Virus record (IMG/VR): IMGVR_UViG_3300020182_000126
Location: 1 to 30,721 of that record
Length of the DNA stretch: 30,721 bases
DNA from: a virus
Reading direction: 5' to 3' (one strand)
This document shows positions 13,943 to 23,700 of this stretch, in pieces (the first letter of the stretch is position 1; every line of letters begins with the position of its first letter). A program made the position numbers and the translations under genes. Below the pieces are notes generated by a model that was not told the DNA's origin, did no database searches, and saw nothing but the letters and a program-made list of their open reading frames with translations.

Positions 13943-15036
13943 TGGCTCTTAAATATTTACCAGATCTTAGATACTTACCTGAAGGACTTTCTAAAGTAGA
14001 TTCTAATACATCACTTAATAGTGGTATTACTATGGGTAACTTTCTTAAAGGTATTACTCTAGATCACATACCTGAAGTGAAAGATAGAATACAGATAGCT
14101 CGTAATCTATTACCTCAAGCTCAAATACTAAAAGCTATTGGAGAAGATAGTAAACGATTTAGCAGACATAAACTTGTTGTTATAGAAGGTTTGTATAAAG
14201 CAGACCCTCAAGAGCAAATCACTGAGTCTGAAGCTAATACTAATTTCCTAGCAGTATCTGGACGTTCTGTAGTGTATGAGCTAAGACGTAATGATTCTAT
14301 TGATAATGAAAAGACTTTTGAACTAGCTAGGTTTTTACAGACTTATCATCGAACATATGATAAACTAATATTAGATTATGATACTTACAACGAAGGTGAG
14401 TTGAATGTTCAGATTATTATTGAAATGCCAATCATACCTTCTGACTATAATGTTAAGTTTAAAGGTATAGTAGAGACACGATTTAATAATAAGATTCAAG
14501 CTACAAATCAGTTGATTGAAATAACAGAAACTCCGACAACACAATTGCAGTTCCCAGCAGACCTACCTGATGAAGTTACAGGATACTTTACCATTGGTGA
14601 TGTACATGCTAGAAACTTAAAAGTGTTTGGTGGAGATCCATGGCAAACATTTGCTAGGGATGCAAGAACTTCTAGAGATCAAGATATTATTAAGAATATT
14701 AAACTAATTAAAGCTGGTGAAGTAGTTGTGATATCTGCTGGTGTCAATGATGCTATAAGCTCAAACGATACACCTACTCAGATTGCTGAAAGAGTTAAGA
14801 AAATAGTCAACACATCACATCAATTAGGTCACTCTGTCACATTCCTATTATTTAAGATAACAAGTAAAACAAATGTCAAAAGGCAATTAGAAGTAAGACA
14901 AGCTATGGTTACCTCGTTATCTGATTTGACTGATATACGGATTCTAGATTTGAATTCACCTCAATATAGTCTTGGAGTAGATGGTATTAGTTTAAGCAAA
15001 GAGTCTTATATATCAATTTCAAACGTGCTAATTTAA
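13942..15036 (+). CDS. Baseplate protein with degenerate SGNH-hydrolase-like domain
   Basis: 364 residues. Residues about 212-360 follow SGNH/GDSL hydrolase order: GYFTIGDVHARNL (block I, with Val221 where GDS would have the catalytic Ser), VVVISAGVNDA (block III G-x-N-D at 267-270) and LGVDGISLSKESY (block V, with Ser350 where DGxH has His). Two of the catalytic triad residues are thus absent, although the scaffold is clear. Residues about 75-162 (GRSVVYEL at 107-114, then a helix, LILDYD and LNVQIIIE) weakly resemble an M15 peptidase fold without its metal ligands. Probably a structural or glycan-binding hub accessory rather than an enzyme. Last gene of the TAATG-linked spike group; a late promoter follows. 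Confidence 0.6.
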   Translation: MALKYLPDLRYLPEGLSKVDSNTSLNSGITMGNFLKGITLDHIPEVKDRIQIARNLLPQAQILKAIGEDSKRFSRHKLVVIEGLYKADPQEQITESEANTNFLAVSGRSVVYELRRNDSIDNEKTFELARFLQTYHRTYDKLILDYDTYNEGELNVQIIIEMPIIPSDYNVKFKGIVETRFNNKIQATNQLIEITETPTTQLQFPADLPDEVTGYFTIGDVHARNLKVFGGDPWQTFARDARTSRDQDIIKNIKLIKAGEVVVISAGVNDAISSNDTPTQIAERVKKIVNTSHQLGHSVTFLLFKITSKTNVKRQLEVRQAMVTSLSDLTDIRILDLNSPQYSLGVDGISLSKESYISISNVLI

Positions 15037-15038
15037 CT

Positions 15039-15046
15039 TATAAATA
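15039..15046 (+). promoter_or_regulatory. T4-type late promoter upstream of gp25
   Basis: Exact TATAAATA in the 31-base gap between two genes. The predicted start near 15052 gives a 16-base leader with TGGAAG before the gp25 ATG at 15068. It would drive gp25, gp6 and gp7. Confidence 0.75.
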
Positions 15047-15067
15047 ACAGAAATAATTGGAAGACAA

Positions 15068-15514
15068 ATGGCTATAAGAAGAGTTTTATCTACAGAAGAT
15101 GGCAATCTTCAGAAGAGTACGCTGATATCCTCGCGTGCCGTAGACTATTTGGATATAGATTTAACGTTTAGTAAAAGACCTTCTGGGGACATCTATAAGA
15201 AACGAGATGCGGCTGCTGTTAAGCAATCAATAAAGAATCTACTTCTTACCGATTACTATGAAAAACCTTTTCAACCTTTCTTTGGTGGTAATCTCAGAGC
15301 CATGTTGTTTGAGTTAGCTGATGATGATACAGAAGATGAAATAAGATCAAATATTATTACAGCTATTAATAACTATGAACCTAGAGTTGAAATACAAAAC
15401 ATAGATGTAAATGTTCTTCCAGATCAAAATGACATGAGAGTATCAATTGTGTTTAAAATTATAAGCACAGAAGAATTAGTAACATTCACTACGAACCTAT
15501 CGAGGCTAAGATAA
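15068..15514 (+). CDS. 25: gp25, baseplate wedge protein (lysozyme-like gpW/gp25 fold)
   Basis: 148 residues (T4 gp25 is 132). SRAVDYLDIDLTFSKRPSGD near 22-41, VKQSIKNLLLTDYYEKPFQPFFGGNLRAMLFE near 51-82 and NNYEPRVEI with the conserved E104-P-R106 motif identify the gpW/gp25 family. In T4 it joins the gp6/gp7/gp53 wedge core and starts sheath polymerisation. Equivalent proteins (TssE) occur in type VI secretion. One-base overlap (TAATG) with gp6. Confidence 0.95.
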   Translation: MAIRRVLSTEDGNLQKSTLISSRAVDYLDIDLTFSKRPSGDIYKKRDAAAVKQSIKNLLLTDYYEKPFQPFFGGNLRAMLFELADDDTEDEIRSNIITAINNYEPRVEIQNIDVNVLPDQNDMRVSIVFKIISTEELVTFTTNLSRLR

Positions 15515-17337
15515 TGGCAACAACAATTAAGTCAACCAACCTAGACTTTACGTCGATCAAAAGCAACTTAAAAACATTCTTAGCTCAACAAGATGAGTTT
15601 GCGGATTACAATTTTGAGGCTTCTGGGTTATCTAACATACTAGATGTGTTAGCATACAACACTCACTACAATGGATTGATTGCTAACTTTGCTTTGAACG
15701 AGTCATTCCTCGGGACTGCGCAGCTGAGAAGCTCTCTGGTATCGTTAGCCGAAGGTATTGGTTACATTCCTAAGTCAAAGTCAGCATCAAGAGCTACAGT
15801 TAACTTCTCTGTTAATCTAACTTCATTAGCAGAAAGACCCACAACTATATCATTAGCTCCAGGCGTTGTGTTTGAGAGTTCTATAGACGATATAACATAC
15901 ACATTTCAAACAAGAGAAACGGTTGAAGCATCTGATGATGGATCTGGTATCTACCAGTTTAAAAACATTGCTGGCACAACGGATATAGAAATATTCGAAG
16001 GTGCGCAAAGAACAAAAATATTCATTGCCGATGCCGTATCTCAAGATGCTCTTTACATTATACCAGATAAGAATATGGATATCGATACAGCTATTATTAG
16101 GGTGTACGAAAGTCCAACATCAGTAGCTTTTAACACATATCAAAACTTGAAAGATGCTACTCTTATAAATGCTGCCACAGCTCTTTATATCTTAAAAGAG
16201 TCTCCTAACGAGTTCTTTGAATTATCATTTGGTGATGGTGTTACGTTTGGTGTTACTCCAAAAGCGGGATATAAAATAGAAGTAGATTATCTTTCTGTAC
16301 AAGGACCCACAGCTAACGATGGTACATTGTTCACCCCTACAACACAGGTTAATGTGGGTGGTACAGGATATACCATATCAGCTCAGACTGTTACCAACTC
16401 TCTTGGTGGAGATATAAAAGAGACTAACCAGTCTATTAGAACAAATGCTCCATTCCAGTACGCTACTCAGAATAGAATGGTTACTGCAGATGACTACTCA
16501 TCTCTTGTATTAAGAAACTTCTCTACACTAATAAAAGATATCAAATCCTTTGGGGGAGAAGATGCTCTTAAACCTGAATTTGGTGCTGTGTTTATGTCTA
16601 TTGTATTTGAAGATGATGTGTTACCTGGTACTCAAACAGTTACTAAAAACAGCATACAGGAGTTGGTAGATCAACTGTCGATTGTATCATTTAGATTAAA
16701 GTATGTAGATCCAACTACCACGTTCATAGAAACAAACACGTACTTTCAGCTTAATCCTAAACTCACTACACTATCGTTAAACAGCATCACCGATAGTGTT
16801 AATAGTGTGGTAAGAAATTACTTTGCTGGTAACACAGGTAAGTTTGGACAGGCTTATAGACGTTCAAACCTACTCTCTCTAATAGATGACGTTTCACCAG
16901 CTGTGCTTTCTTCTCGCATGGAAGTTAAAATGCAACAAAGAGTTGTCCCAAGGTTAGATGCTCAGAATGATTTTAATATAAGATTCCCTGCTTCTATTGC
17001 TCCTGCCGATGATGTTTTACATATAGTTAACAGTACACCGTTTAATATAGACAATAGGGCGGGTAAAATAAGAAACAAGTTAAACAGCAATAAGCTTGAA
17101 GTTGTGACCTTAGATGGGTTAACAACAATTGTTGATAATATAGGAAGCTTTAATGCCATTGATGGTACTTTATCTATAGTAGGTTTTAAACCCAGCAGTA
17201 TTATTGGAGCGGTTAACTACATTAAAATAAGTGTCACTCCTGCTAATCAAAGTGCCATTGCTCCTCAAAGAGAAGATATTCTTGAATTTGATGAAGATCC
17301 ATCATTTGCATCAGCAGTAACAGTAGAGTCAGTGTAG
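15514..17337 (+). CDS. 6: gp6, baseplate wedge core protein
   Basis: 607 residues (T4 gp6 is 660). The N-terminus has DFTSIKSNLKTFLAQQDEFADYNFEASGLSNILDVLAYNTHYNG near 11-55, the hallmark of T4 gp6 and of the wider gpJ/TssF-type wedge family. The C-terminal half contains TADDYSSLVLRNFSTLIKDIKSFGGE near 320-346. It dimerises to form the inner baseplate ring with gp7 and drives the iris-like opening on contraction. Directly after gp25 (TAATG); gp7 starts one base after its stop (TAG-T-ATG). Confidence 0.93.
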   Translation: MATTIKSTNLDFTSIKSNLKTFLAQQDEFADYNFEASGLSNILDVLAYNTHYNGLIANFALNESFLGTAQLRSSLVSLAEGIGYIPKSKSASRATVNFSVNLTSLAERPTTISLAPGVVFESSIDDITYTFQTRETVEASDDGSGIYQFKNIAGTTDIEIFEGAQRTKIFIADAVSQDALYIIPDKNMDIDTAIIRVYESPTSVAFNTYQNLKDATLINAATALYILKESPNEFFELSFGDGVTFGVTPKAGYKIEVDYLSVQGPTANDGTLFTPTTQVNVGGTGYTISAQTVTNSLGGDIKETNQSIRTNAPFQYATQNRMVTADDYSSLVLRNFSTLIKDIKSFGGEDALKPEFGAVFMSIVFEDDVLPGTQTVTKNSIQELVDQLSIVSFRLKYVDPTTTFIETNTYFQLNPKLTTLSLNSITDSVNSVVRNYFAGNTGKFGQAYRRSNLLSLIDDVSPAVLSSRMEVKMQQRVVPRLDAQNDFNIRFPASIAPADDVLHIVNSTPFNIDNRAGKIRNKLNSNKLEVVTLDGLTTIVDNIGSFNAIDGTLSIVGFKPSSIIGAVNYIKISVTPANQSAIAPQREDILEFDEDPSFASAVTVESV

Positions 17338-17338
17338 T

Positions 17339-18307
17339 ATGCCTAGAGATTATACCTTAAAAGATAACTTGCGTAGAGACTACAGGTTCACTGACCACCA
17401 TATGGTTGACCAAGTCCTACCGGATTATTTTAAAGCAGATTTTCCTAAATTGATAAAGCTTCTTGAAGCGTACAATCAGTTTGAAGACTCAGATCAGTCT
17501 CCTGCTAGGCTTGTACACGATGTTATTACTGCAAGAGATATTACAGCTAATGATTTATCTCTGTTATCTTTTATAGAAGATGAATTGCTTCTAGGTCAAT
17601 CTTACTTTGAAGGATTTGAAAATAAGAGAGCAGCGGCTAAGTTCTCTAACAACCTTTATAGATCTAAAGGTACTCTATACTCTATACAACAGTTCTTTAG
17701 AACATTCTTTGGTGTTACTCCAGATGTGCGATATACTAAAGAAGATAGGTTTATGGTAGGGGAAACTGATTCTAAAATAGGATTTAATTCTCAAAAGTTC
17801 TTAACAGATGATAAACTATACCAAGCATTTGCTATTTTAATTAAAGCTGACATCCCTATTGATAAATGGAGAGAAGCTTATAAGCTTTTTGTACATCCAG
17901 CTGGAATGTATGTTGGAGGTCAAGTATTACTTGAAGCTACAGGAAGCTTTAGCTTTGGTATAATGCCAGACTTTGAAGATATCAATATTGATCCAGTTGT
18001 ACAAGGTGAAGCTTCTCTTGGTACTCCAACACTTCTTACAGACTTAACTGGCGAAGTAGATTCAGCTGGTAGAGGCACATACGCTAAACTTAGAATTGAT
18101 CTCCCAGGCTCTGTTGAAGAAATTCAAAATATATCTATTGACGAGATCAATCAGAACTACAGATCTATTAGTGAACTTATCGGAACTAGCTCACCAAGTA
18201 TGGATGGTGATTCTGCAACCAACGTTGCTGACATGTCTCAGGATAGAGCAATATTTGATACTATGGATGAAGTTAAATATACTTACTATGATTCAGATTC
18301 AGCATAA
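17339..18307 (+). CDS. 7: gp7-type baseplate wedge core protein, short form
   Basis: 322 residues, against 1032 in T4. The segments LPDYFKADFPKLIKLLEAYNQF (27-48), NKRAAAKFSNNLYRSKGTLYSIQQFFRTFFG (95-125) and YKLFVHPAGMYVGG (181-194) line up with the C-terminal part of T4 gp7 as I recall it (MPDSYL...EAYIQYL; YSTKGIEASYKFLFK; FVHPVGFGF). So only the core that pairs with the gp6 dimer is kept and the T4 N-terminal domains are missing. Residues after 205 are acidic and unrelated. Position between gp6 and gp8 agrees with the T4 order. Followed by a late promoter. Confidence 0.8.
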   Translation: MPRDYTLKDNLRRDYRFTDHHMVDQVLPDYFKADFPKLIKLLEAYNQFEDSDQSPARLVHDVITARDITANDLSLLSFIEDELLLGQSYFEGFENKRAAAKFSNNLYRSKGTLYSIQQFFRTFFGVTPDVRYTKEDRFMVGETDSKIGFNSQKFLTDDKLYQAFAILIKADIPIDKWREAYKLFVHPAGMYVGGQVLLEATGSFSFGIMPDFEDINIDPVVQGEASLGTPTLLTDLTGEVDSAGRGTYAKLRIDLPGSVEEIQNISIDEINQNYRSISELIGTSSPSMDGDSATNVADMSQDRAIFDTMDEVKYTYYDSDSA

Positions 18308-18314
18308 TAACCAT

Positions 18315-18322
18315 TATAAATA
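18315..18322 (+). promoter_or_regulatory. T4-type late promoter upstream of the gp10-N-like gene
   Basis: Exact TATAAATA in the 42-base gap. The predicted start near 18328 precedes ATG 18350. It probably drives the gp10-N-like gene, gp8 and the following structural genes. Confidence 0.75.
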
Positions 18323-18349
18323 ATACTAACCACAGATACGGATTTAGCA

Positions 18350-19369
18350 ATGGCAAGACAGAACATTAATAGAGGCACCACAGCCAATGATGGTACAGGC
18401 GATACGCTTAGGATCGCTGCCGGTAAGATAAACGATAACTTTGGAGAACTATACAACCTTCTTGGTGGTGATAGTGCTCAGGTTACTACAAAGATGTCTT
18501 TATCGGACAACGGGTTAATCTTTAAAGGACTAACTTATAATACCACGCTAGGTTTTGTAGAAGGCTCTGCTGCTGTATCAATCAACCTTCCTAACGAAAG
18601 CGGCACTGTTGCTCTTGTGGGTGGTACACAAACACTTGTTAATAAAACATTAACCGACCCTCTCTTAACTCTACCTCAGATTAACGACACGTCAGCTGAT
18701 CATCAGTATATATTTGGTGTGAGTGAATTAGCTGCGGATAGAACTGTTACACTACCTCTATTGGGTGCTAGTGATGAGTTTACGTTCAATGCGCACGCAC
18801 AGACATTAACCAATAAGACATTGACAGCACCTAGTATTGTGAATCCTCAAATCTCAGGACACATCAATGATATCAATGGTGCTGAAGTGTTTGAAATTAC
18901 AGCATCGGCAAGTGCGGTTAACCATCTTCATGTATCAAATGCTGCTACTGGAGGCATTCCTCAGATTGCGGCAAACGGATCTGATGCAAATGTTGGTATT
19001 GGTTTGTCAGGTAAAAACGATGGGCTCGTACACATACAAACGGGTGTAAGATACAGATCAGAAACTGTTAACGCTAGTGCTCAAGCTATCAATTTGCAAA
19101 GAGCAATGTCAATCTTTAACCTAAGCACCGCATCAACAGCTACATTAGCTAACGGCACTTTTGTTGGGGAAACAAAAACATTTGTTAATAGAGCTGTGGG
19201 AGCGGTTACCGTGACTCCTACAACATTCTTTAACGGTACTAGCTTTACAGTAAAACAATACGGTATAGTAAACTGTGTGTGGATTGATAATACAGATGGG
19301 TGGATGTTAATGATGCCTAAATTGTACACATCAAGTGATACAGCAGCACTATACTATATAACAGCATAA
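18350..19369 (+). CDS. gp10-N-like baseplate / short fibre-type structural protein
   Basis: 339 residues. The first 40 residues (QNINRGTTANDGTGDTLRIAAGKINDNFGELYNLLG) correspond closely to the N-terminus of T4 gp10 (QNINIGNVVDDGTGDYLRKGGIKINENFDELY), the wedge-attachment part. The rest differs from gp10: two copies of a QTL(V/T)NKTLT(D/A)P motif near residues 94 and 147, typical of phage fibre shafts, and a beta-rich C-terminus ending ALYYITA. T4 gp10 is 602 residues. I infer a trimer anchored to gp7 by a gp10-type head and projecting a short fibre-like body. Under its own late promoter. Confidence 0.7.
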   Translation: MARQNINRGTTANDGTGDTLRIAAGKINDNFGELYNLLGGDSAQVTTKMSLSDNGLIFKGLTYNTTLGFVEGSAAVSINLPNESGTVALVGGTQTLVNKTLTDPLLTLPQINDTSADHQYIFGVSELAADRTVTLPLLGASDEFTFNAHAQTLTNKTLTAPSIVNPQISGHINDINGAEVFEITASASAVNHLHVSNAATGGIPQIAANGSDANVGIGLSGKNDGLVHIQTGVRYRSETVNASAQAINLQRAMSIFNLSTASTATLANGTFVGETKTFVNRAVGAVTVTPTTFFNGTSFTVKQYGIVNCVWIDNTDGWMLMMPKLYTSSDTAALYYITA

Positions 19370-19379
19370 GAGATATAAC

Positions 19380-20747
19380 ATGCCAGCAATTATTACAGAT
19401 AGATTCAAAAAAGAAATTCTTTTAAACCTTCAAGCTGATATTGACAGCGCAGCAAACAATTTTTATGTTACTGTGGGTAGACCCATTGATTGGAATGGTA
19501 CCGACACCGCTCCAACTCCCACCAATGCTATTAGAACAGTTCGAGATGCTCGGCACAACATGACAGCTATTAAGAATGTTGAAGCTCACTCGTTTGTTAT
19601 ACCAAGATACACATGGTCCTTAGGAGCAATATATCAAGCTTATAATGATAATTCTGTGGGACATCCTTCAAATAGTTTCTATGTGGTTACAGATGAAAAT
19701 AACGTCTATGTTTGTCTTGAAGCGGGTCAAACAGCTTTGGGTCAATCAGTTACATCTACTGTTAAGCCTTCTGGTACATTAAACACAGCGTTTGAAACGG
19801 CTGATGGATATGTATGGAAGTTCTTGTACTCTATTGGTGCTTTGAGAGCATCACAGTTCTTATCAGCTAACTTTATGCCAGTAACTGTTTTTGGTCCATT
19901 TGACTCTGATGATCCAGCTGATCACGTTGAGCAAGTTGGTGTTCAAAATGCTGCTTCTCCTGGAGAAGTGGTTGGATATCAAGTACTGTCTGGAGGTTCT
20001 GGCTATACAACAGTACCTACAGTACAAGTTATAGGTAACGGAGTAGCTGCAAGCGCAACCGCTACTGTTAGCGGTGGTGCTGTAACAAAGATTAATGTTA
20101 AAGACTCTGACGGAAACAAAGCACATGGTAGAAACTTTACACAAGCTTATATTAAAATTACAGGTGGAAATGGTTCTGGAGCTGTAGGAAGACCCATAAT
20201 TGGTCCTAAAGCTGGCTTTGGCGCTGATCCAAGAGATGATCTTAAAGCAACAGCAATGATGTTTACCGCTAAACCATCTGGTGATGAAGGATCTAATTGG
20301 GTGATAGGTAATGACTTTAGACAAGTTACTCTTATTAAAAATATAGAACTACCAGATTCTGATGCTTTATACACAGGTGTTACCGGTAATGCGCTGAGAC
20401 GTATGAAGTTCTCAAATGGAGCACCTAGTTTTACAGCAGATAAAACCTTGGTGGGGAATTCTTCAGAAGCAAGGGCTTATGTTGTAAAAACTGACTCGGA
20501 TGAAGTTTGGTATATCCAAGATTCAGATACAGGATTTGAACCATTTACAGAAGGTGAAGTTGTAGGAGAAGCAGACGGCTCTGGTAGCGGTACTCTAGAA
20601 GCAGCCGGTGTTGATGCTGATGCTAATACTTACCTAAACGGAGATGTGGACACTTCTACGGGTGAAATAATGTATATAGATAATAGAGCAGCAATACAAA
20701 GATCAGCAGATCAAACAGAAGATATAAAAATTATTATCCAACTTTAA
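19380..20747 (+). CDS. 8: gp8, baseplate wedge protein with extra beta module
   Basis: 455 residues (T4 gp8 is 334). The N-terminus (TDRFKKEILLNLQADID; NNFYVTVGRPIDWNGTDTAP near 25-44; TADGYVWKFLYSIG-type motif near 140-150) is typical of T4 gp8. Residues about 190-270 carry an insertion-like module, VLSGGSGYTTVPTVQVIGNG...ASATATVSGGAVTKINV, a beta repeat found in many phage surface proteins. gp8 forms dimers on the outer wedge bound to gp6, gp7 and gp10. Ribosome site AGAGAT lies before the ATG, ten bases after the previous gene. Confidence 0.88.
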   Translation: MPAIITDRFKKEILLNLQADIDSAANNFYVTVGRPIDWNGTDTAPTPTNAIRTVRDARHNMTAIKNVEAHSFVIPRYTWSLGAIYQAYNDNSVGHPSNSFYVVTDENNVYVCLEAGQTALGQSVTSTVKPSGTLNTAFETADGYVWKFLYSIGALRASQFLSANFMPVTVFGPFDSDDPADHVEQVGVQNAASPGEVVGYQVLSGGSGYTTVPTVQVIGNGVAASATATVSGGAVTKINVKDSDGNKAHGRNFTQAYIKITGGNGSGAVGRPIIGPKAGFGADPRDDLKATAMMFTAKPSGDEGSNWVIGNDFRQVTLIKNIELPDSDALYTGVTGNALRRMKFSNGAPSFTADKTLVGNSSEARAYVVKTDSDEVWYIQDSDTGFEPFTEGEVVGEADGSGSGTLEAAGVDADANTYLNGDVDTSTGEIMYIDNRAAIQRSADQTEDIKIIIQL

Positions 20748-20759
20748 TGGAAGACTAAT

Positions 20760-23700
20760 ATGGTAAAAGCATTTACATCCGAAATATTCTCATCTACTTA
20801 CAGGGATGACTTTACAGACAGTGACAACTTTCACAGGATTCTGTTTAACAGTGGACGTGCTTTACAAGCTCGCGAGCTCACTCAATTGCAAACTATTATG
20901 CAAACAGAGCTTGGTCGATTAGGGAAGCACATCTTTAAAGAAGGTGCATCTGTAAATCCCGGTGGAGTTACTGTAAATAATGAATATGAATTTATTAAAC
21001 TAGATACTTCTGTTCTTCCTCTTCCTGCTATTATTACAGACTTGGTTGGAGTAGAGTTTACATCTGACAGCTTAGTTAAATTTAAAGTGATTGAAGTTCT
21101 TGCAGCTACTGCAAGCGATCCTGCTACACTATATGTTACTTACACAGACACAAAAGCAGTTGCCGCTTCTGTTGCTAATTCAACTTCAATAAGAGCTGCG
21201 GCTGGTGAAGCTATAAGCTCATCAAGTTATAGTTTAGCTGTTCAAGCAACCAATACTGTGTCTAACCCAGCAGTTGGACAAGGTACTAAAGCCTCTATCC
21301 ATGCTGGTGATTTCTTTGCTCAGGAACACTTTGTTTTTGCTAGACAACAGTCGCTGATTATTTCTAAGTATACTACTAACCCAACCGTAAGATTAGGTTT
21401 TAAAGTTACTCAAGACATTGTTACATCTTCTGATAACTCTGCTTTATTCGATAACCAAGGAGCTACTCCCAATCTATCATCACCCGGTGCAGATAGGTAT
21501 AGAATAAACTTAACAATTGCTGACTTGGCGTATGTAGATTCATCCGAAAACTTTATTGAAGTTGTTAATATTGTTGGAGGGTTTATTCAATCTCAAGTAG
21601 GCGCTAATGACAACTACAATCAAATTGCAAATGTTATGGCACGACGGACTAAAGAAGAGTCTGGCGACTACATTGTAAAACCTTTCGAGCTCGAGTTTGA
21701 AACTAATGACTCCGATACAAGTAAGATAAACTATATTGTAAGCTCAGGTATTGGTTATGTGGATGGTTATAGAGTAGCCACTTCTGGTCAGACAGCTATT
21801 GTTGTATCTAAGCCTCGAACAACTACAGCAGAAAACAATGAAGTAGTAGCTGCTAACTATGGTAGTTATATTATTGTGTCTGGTGGTAAGGGTATTCCTA
21901 ATATTAACGAACTGCAGATTATGAATTTACGATCTGCTGTTACTCACGGTGGCTCAACAATTGGTACAGCTAGAGTTCGCCACGTAGAAGAAGATGGTGC
22001 TAACTACAGATTGTATATATTTGACATTGCGATGGGCTCAGGTCAGAACTTTGCAGATGTTAAATCAATTGGTACAGGCACTACAGACTTCTTTAACTTG
22101 GTTTTAGAAATAAATAAAGCAGTTTTAAAAGACGCTGCAAACAGCTCTCTATTATTTGAATTACCTAATACTAGACCTCAGTCTATATCTGATATTTCTC
22201 TCACGGTACAGAGACGATTTACTATACCAAATACAGGTGGTACTGGTACTGGGTCTTTATCAGTTCCAGCAAATGGTGAAACCTTTGCGGACACAAACTT
22301 GTGGGTAATGGGTGCATCTGATTCAGACATAGACACTGGAGCAACAATAACCGGTGCTGGTACTGATACAGTAAGCATCACAGGAATTGCACCTAACCAA
22401 ACTTCTTATGAAGTTCTTGCTTATGTTAACAAATCGGCTGGAACGGTAAGAACTAAAACTCTTACAGAAAGAGCTCAAACTTTTACTACAGCGACAGATG
22501 CTGATAGTGATGGTACTGGCAACATCACAGGTTACACATTTGATAAACCAGATATCTTCTCATTTGATATACTTGCTGAAACAGATTCTGCTGGTGAAAA
22601 TAAAGCATCTATATTTGAAACAGACAACGGACAAAGAGATAACTTCTACACCAATGGTAAATTAAATCTAGTTGCAGGCAGTACACCTCCCACCACTCTC
22701 TATGTTAAGTACAAATATTTTGAGCATGGATCTGGTGGCGACTTCTTTGCAGTTAACTCGTACACGGGTCAAGTTAGCTATGAGAACATTCCTAACTTTA
22801 CTAGATCTAGTGGTGATATAATTAATCTGCGTAACGTTGTTGATTTTAGACCTGTAGTTAATACATCAGGAACTTTTGGTTCAGGTGCTAAGATAAATGA
22901 ATTACCAAGACCCACTGATCTTATCACTATGGATGTTAACTATTACCAAGGTCAAGCTGCTAAAGTAGTTATAGGCAATAACGGACAACTTCAAGTTATA
23001 AAAGGTGATGCTGCAATTAATCCAGAGCTGCCTAAGTCTCCAGAAAATACATTAGATTTATTTAACGTAGTTATGAATCCGTTTATGATAGATGATAATG
23101 ATATCAATAGTGAACAGCTTACATATAAGCGATTTACAATGGCTGATATAGGTAAGCTAGAACAGCGAGTATCAAGCTTAGAAGAAACAACGGCTCTTTC
23201 ATTACTAGAATTAGAAACATCTCAGTTTGACATATTTGATGCTAATGGTTTGAGTCGTACTAAGTCAGGCTTCTTTGTAGATAACTTTGCTGATCAAACA
23301 AGAACATTTACAGCAAGCCCTGAATCTAAATCAGCTATTGATCCGGTACTACAAAGCATGAGACCCCAGTTTAGTAATAGAAATACTAACCTCTTCTATG
23401 ATAGTGATGCTTCTGATAACTTTAATGTTCGTATTAAAGGCGACAATGTCATGCTTGATTATGATGATGTCGATTATATCTCTAATGATTTTATAACAGG
23501 CATAGAAAATGTTAACCCATTCTCTGTTGTATTAAAAAGAGGCTTTATGGAGATATCTCCTACTTCAGATGAATGGTTTGATACAGAATTTACTCAACCT
23601 ATTGTTGTTGATGGTGGATTTGTTCAAGGTAGTGTTGTTGGTAGTGTATGGGATGACTGGAGCTTTAACTGGTCTGGTGTTAAAAAGGACCTTAAAGTTG

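Noticed and set aside
19863-20324. 153-codon open frame on the minus strand within gp8
   Set aside because: Antisense to a clear gp8 reading frame; Ser/Cys-rich random-looking product with no promoter.
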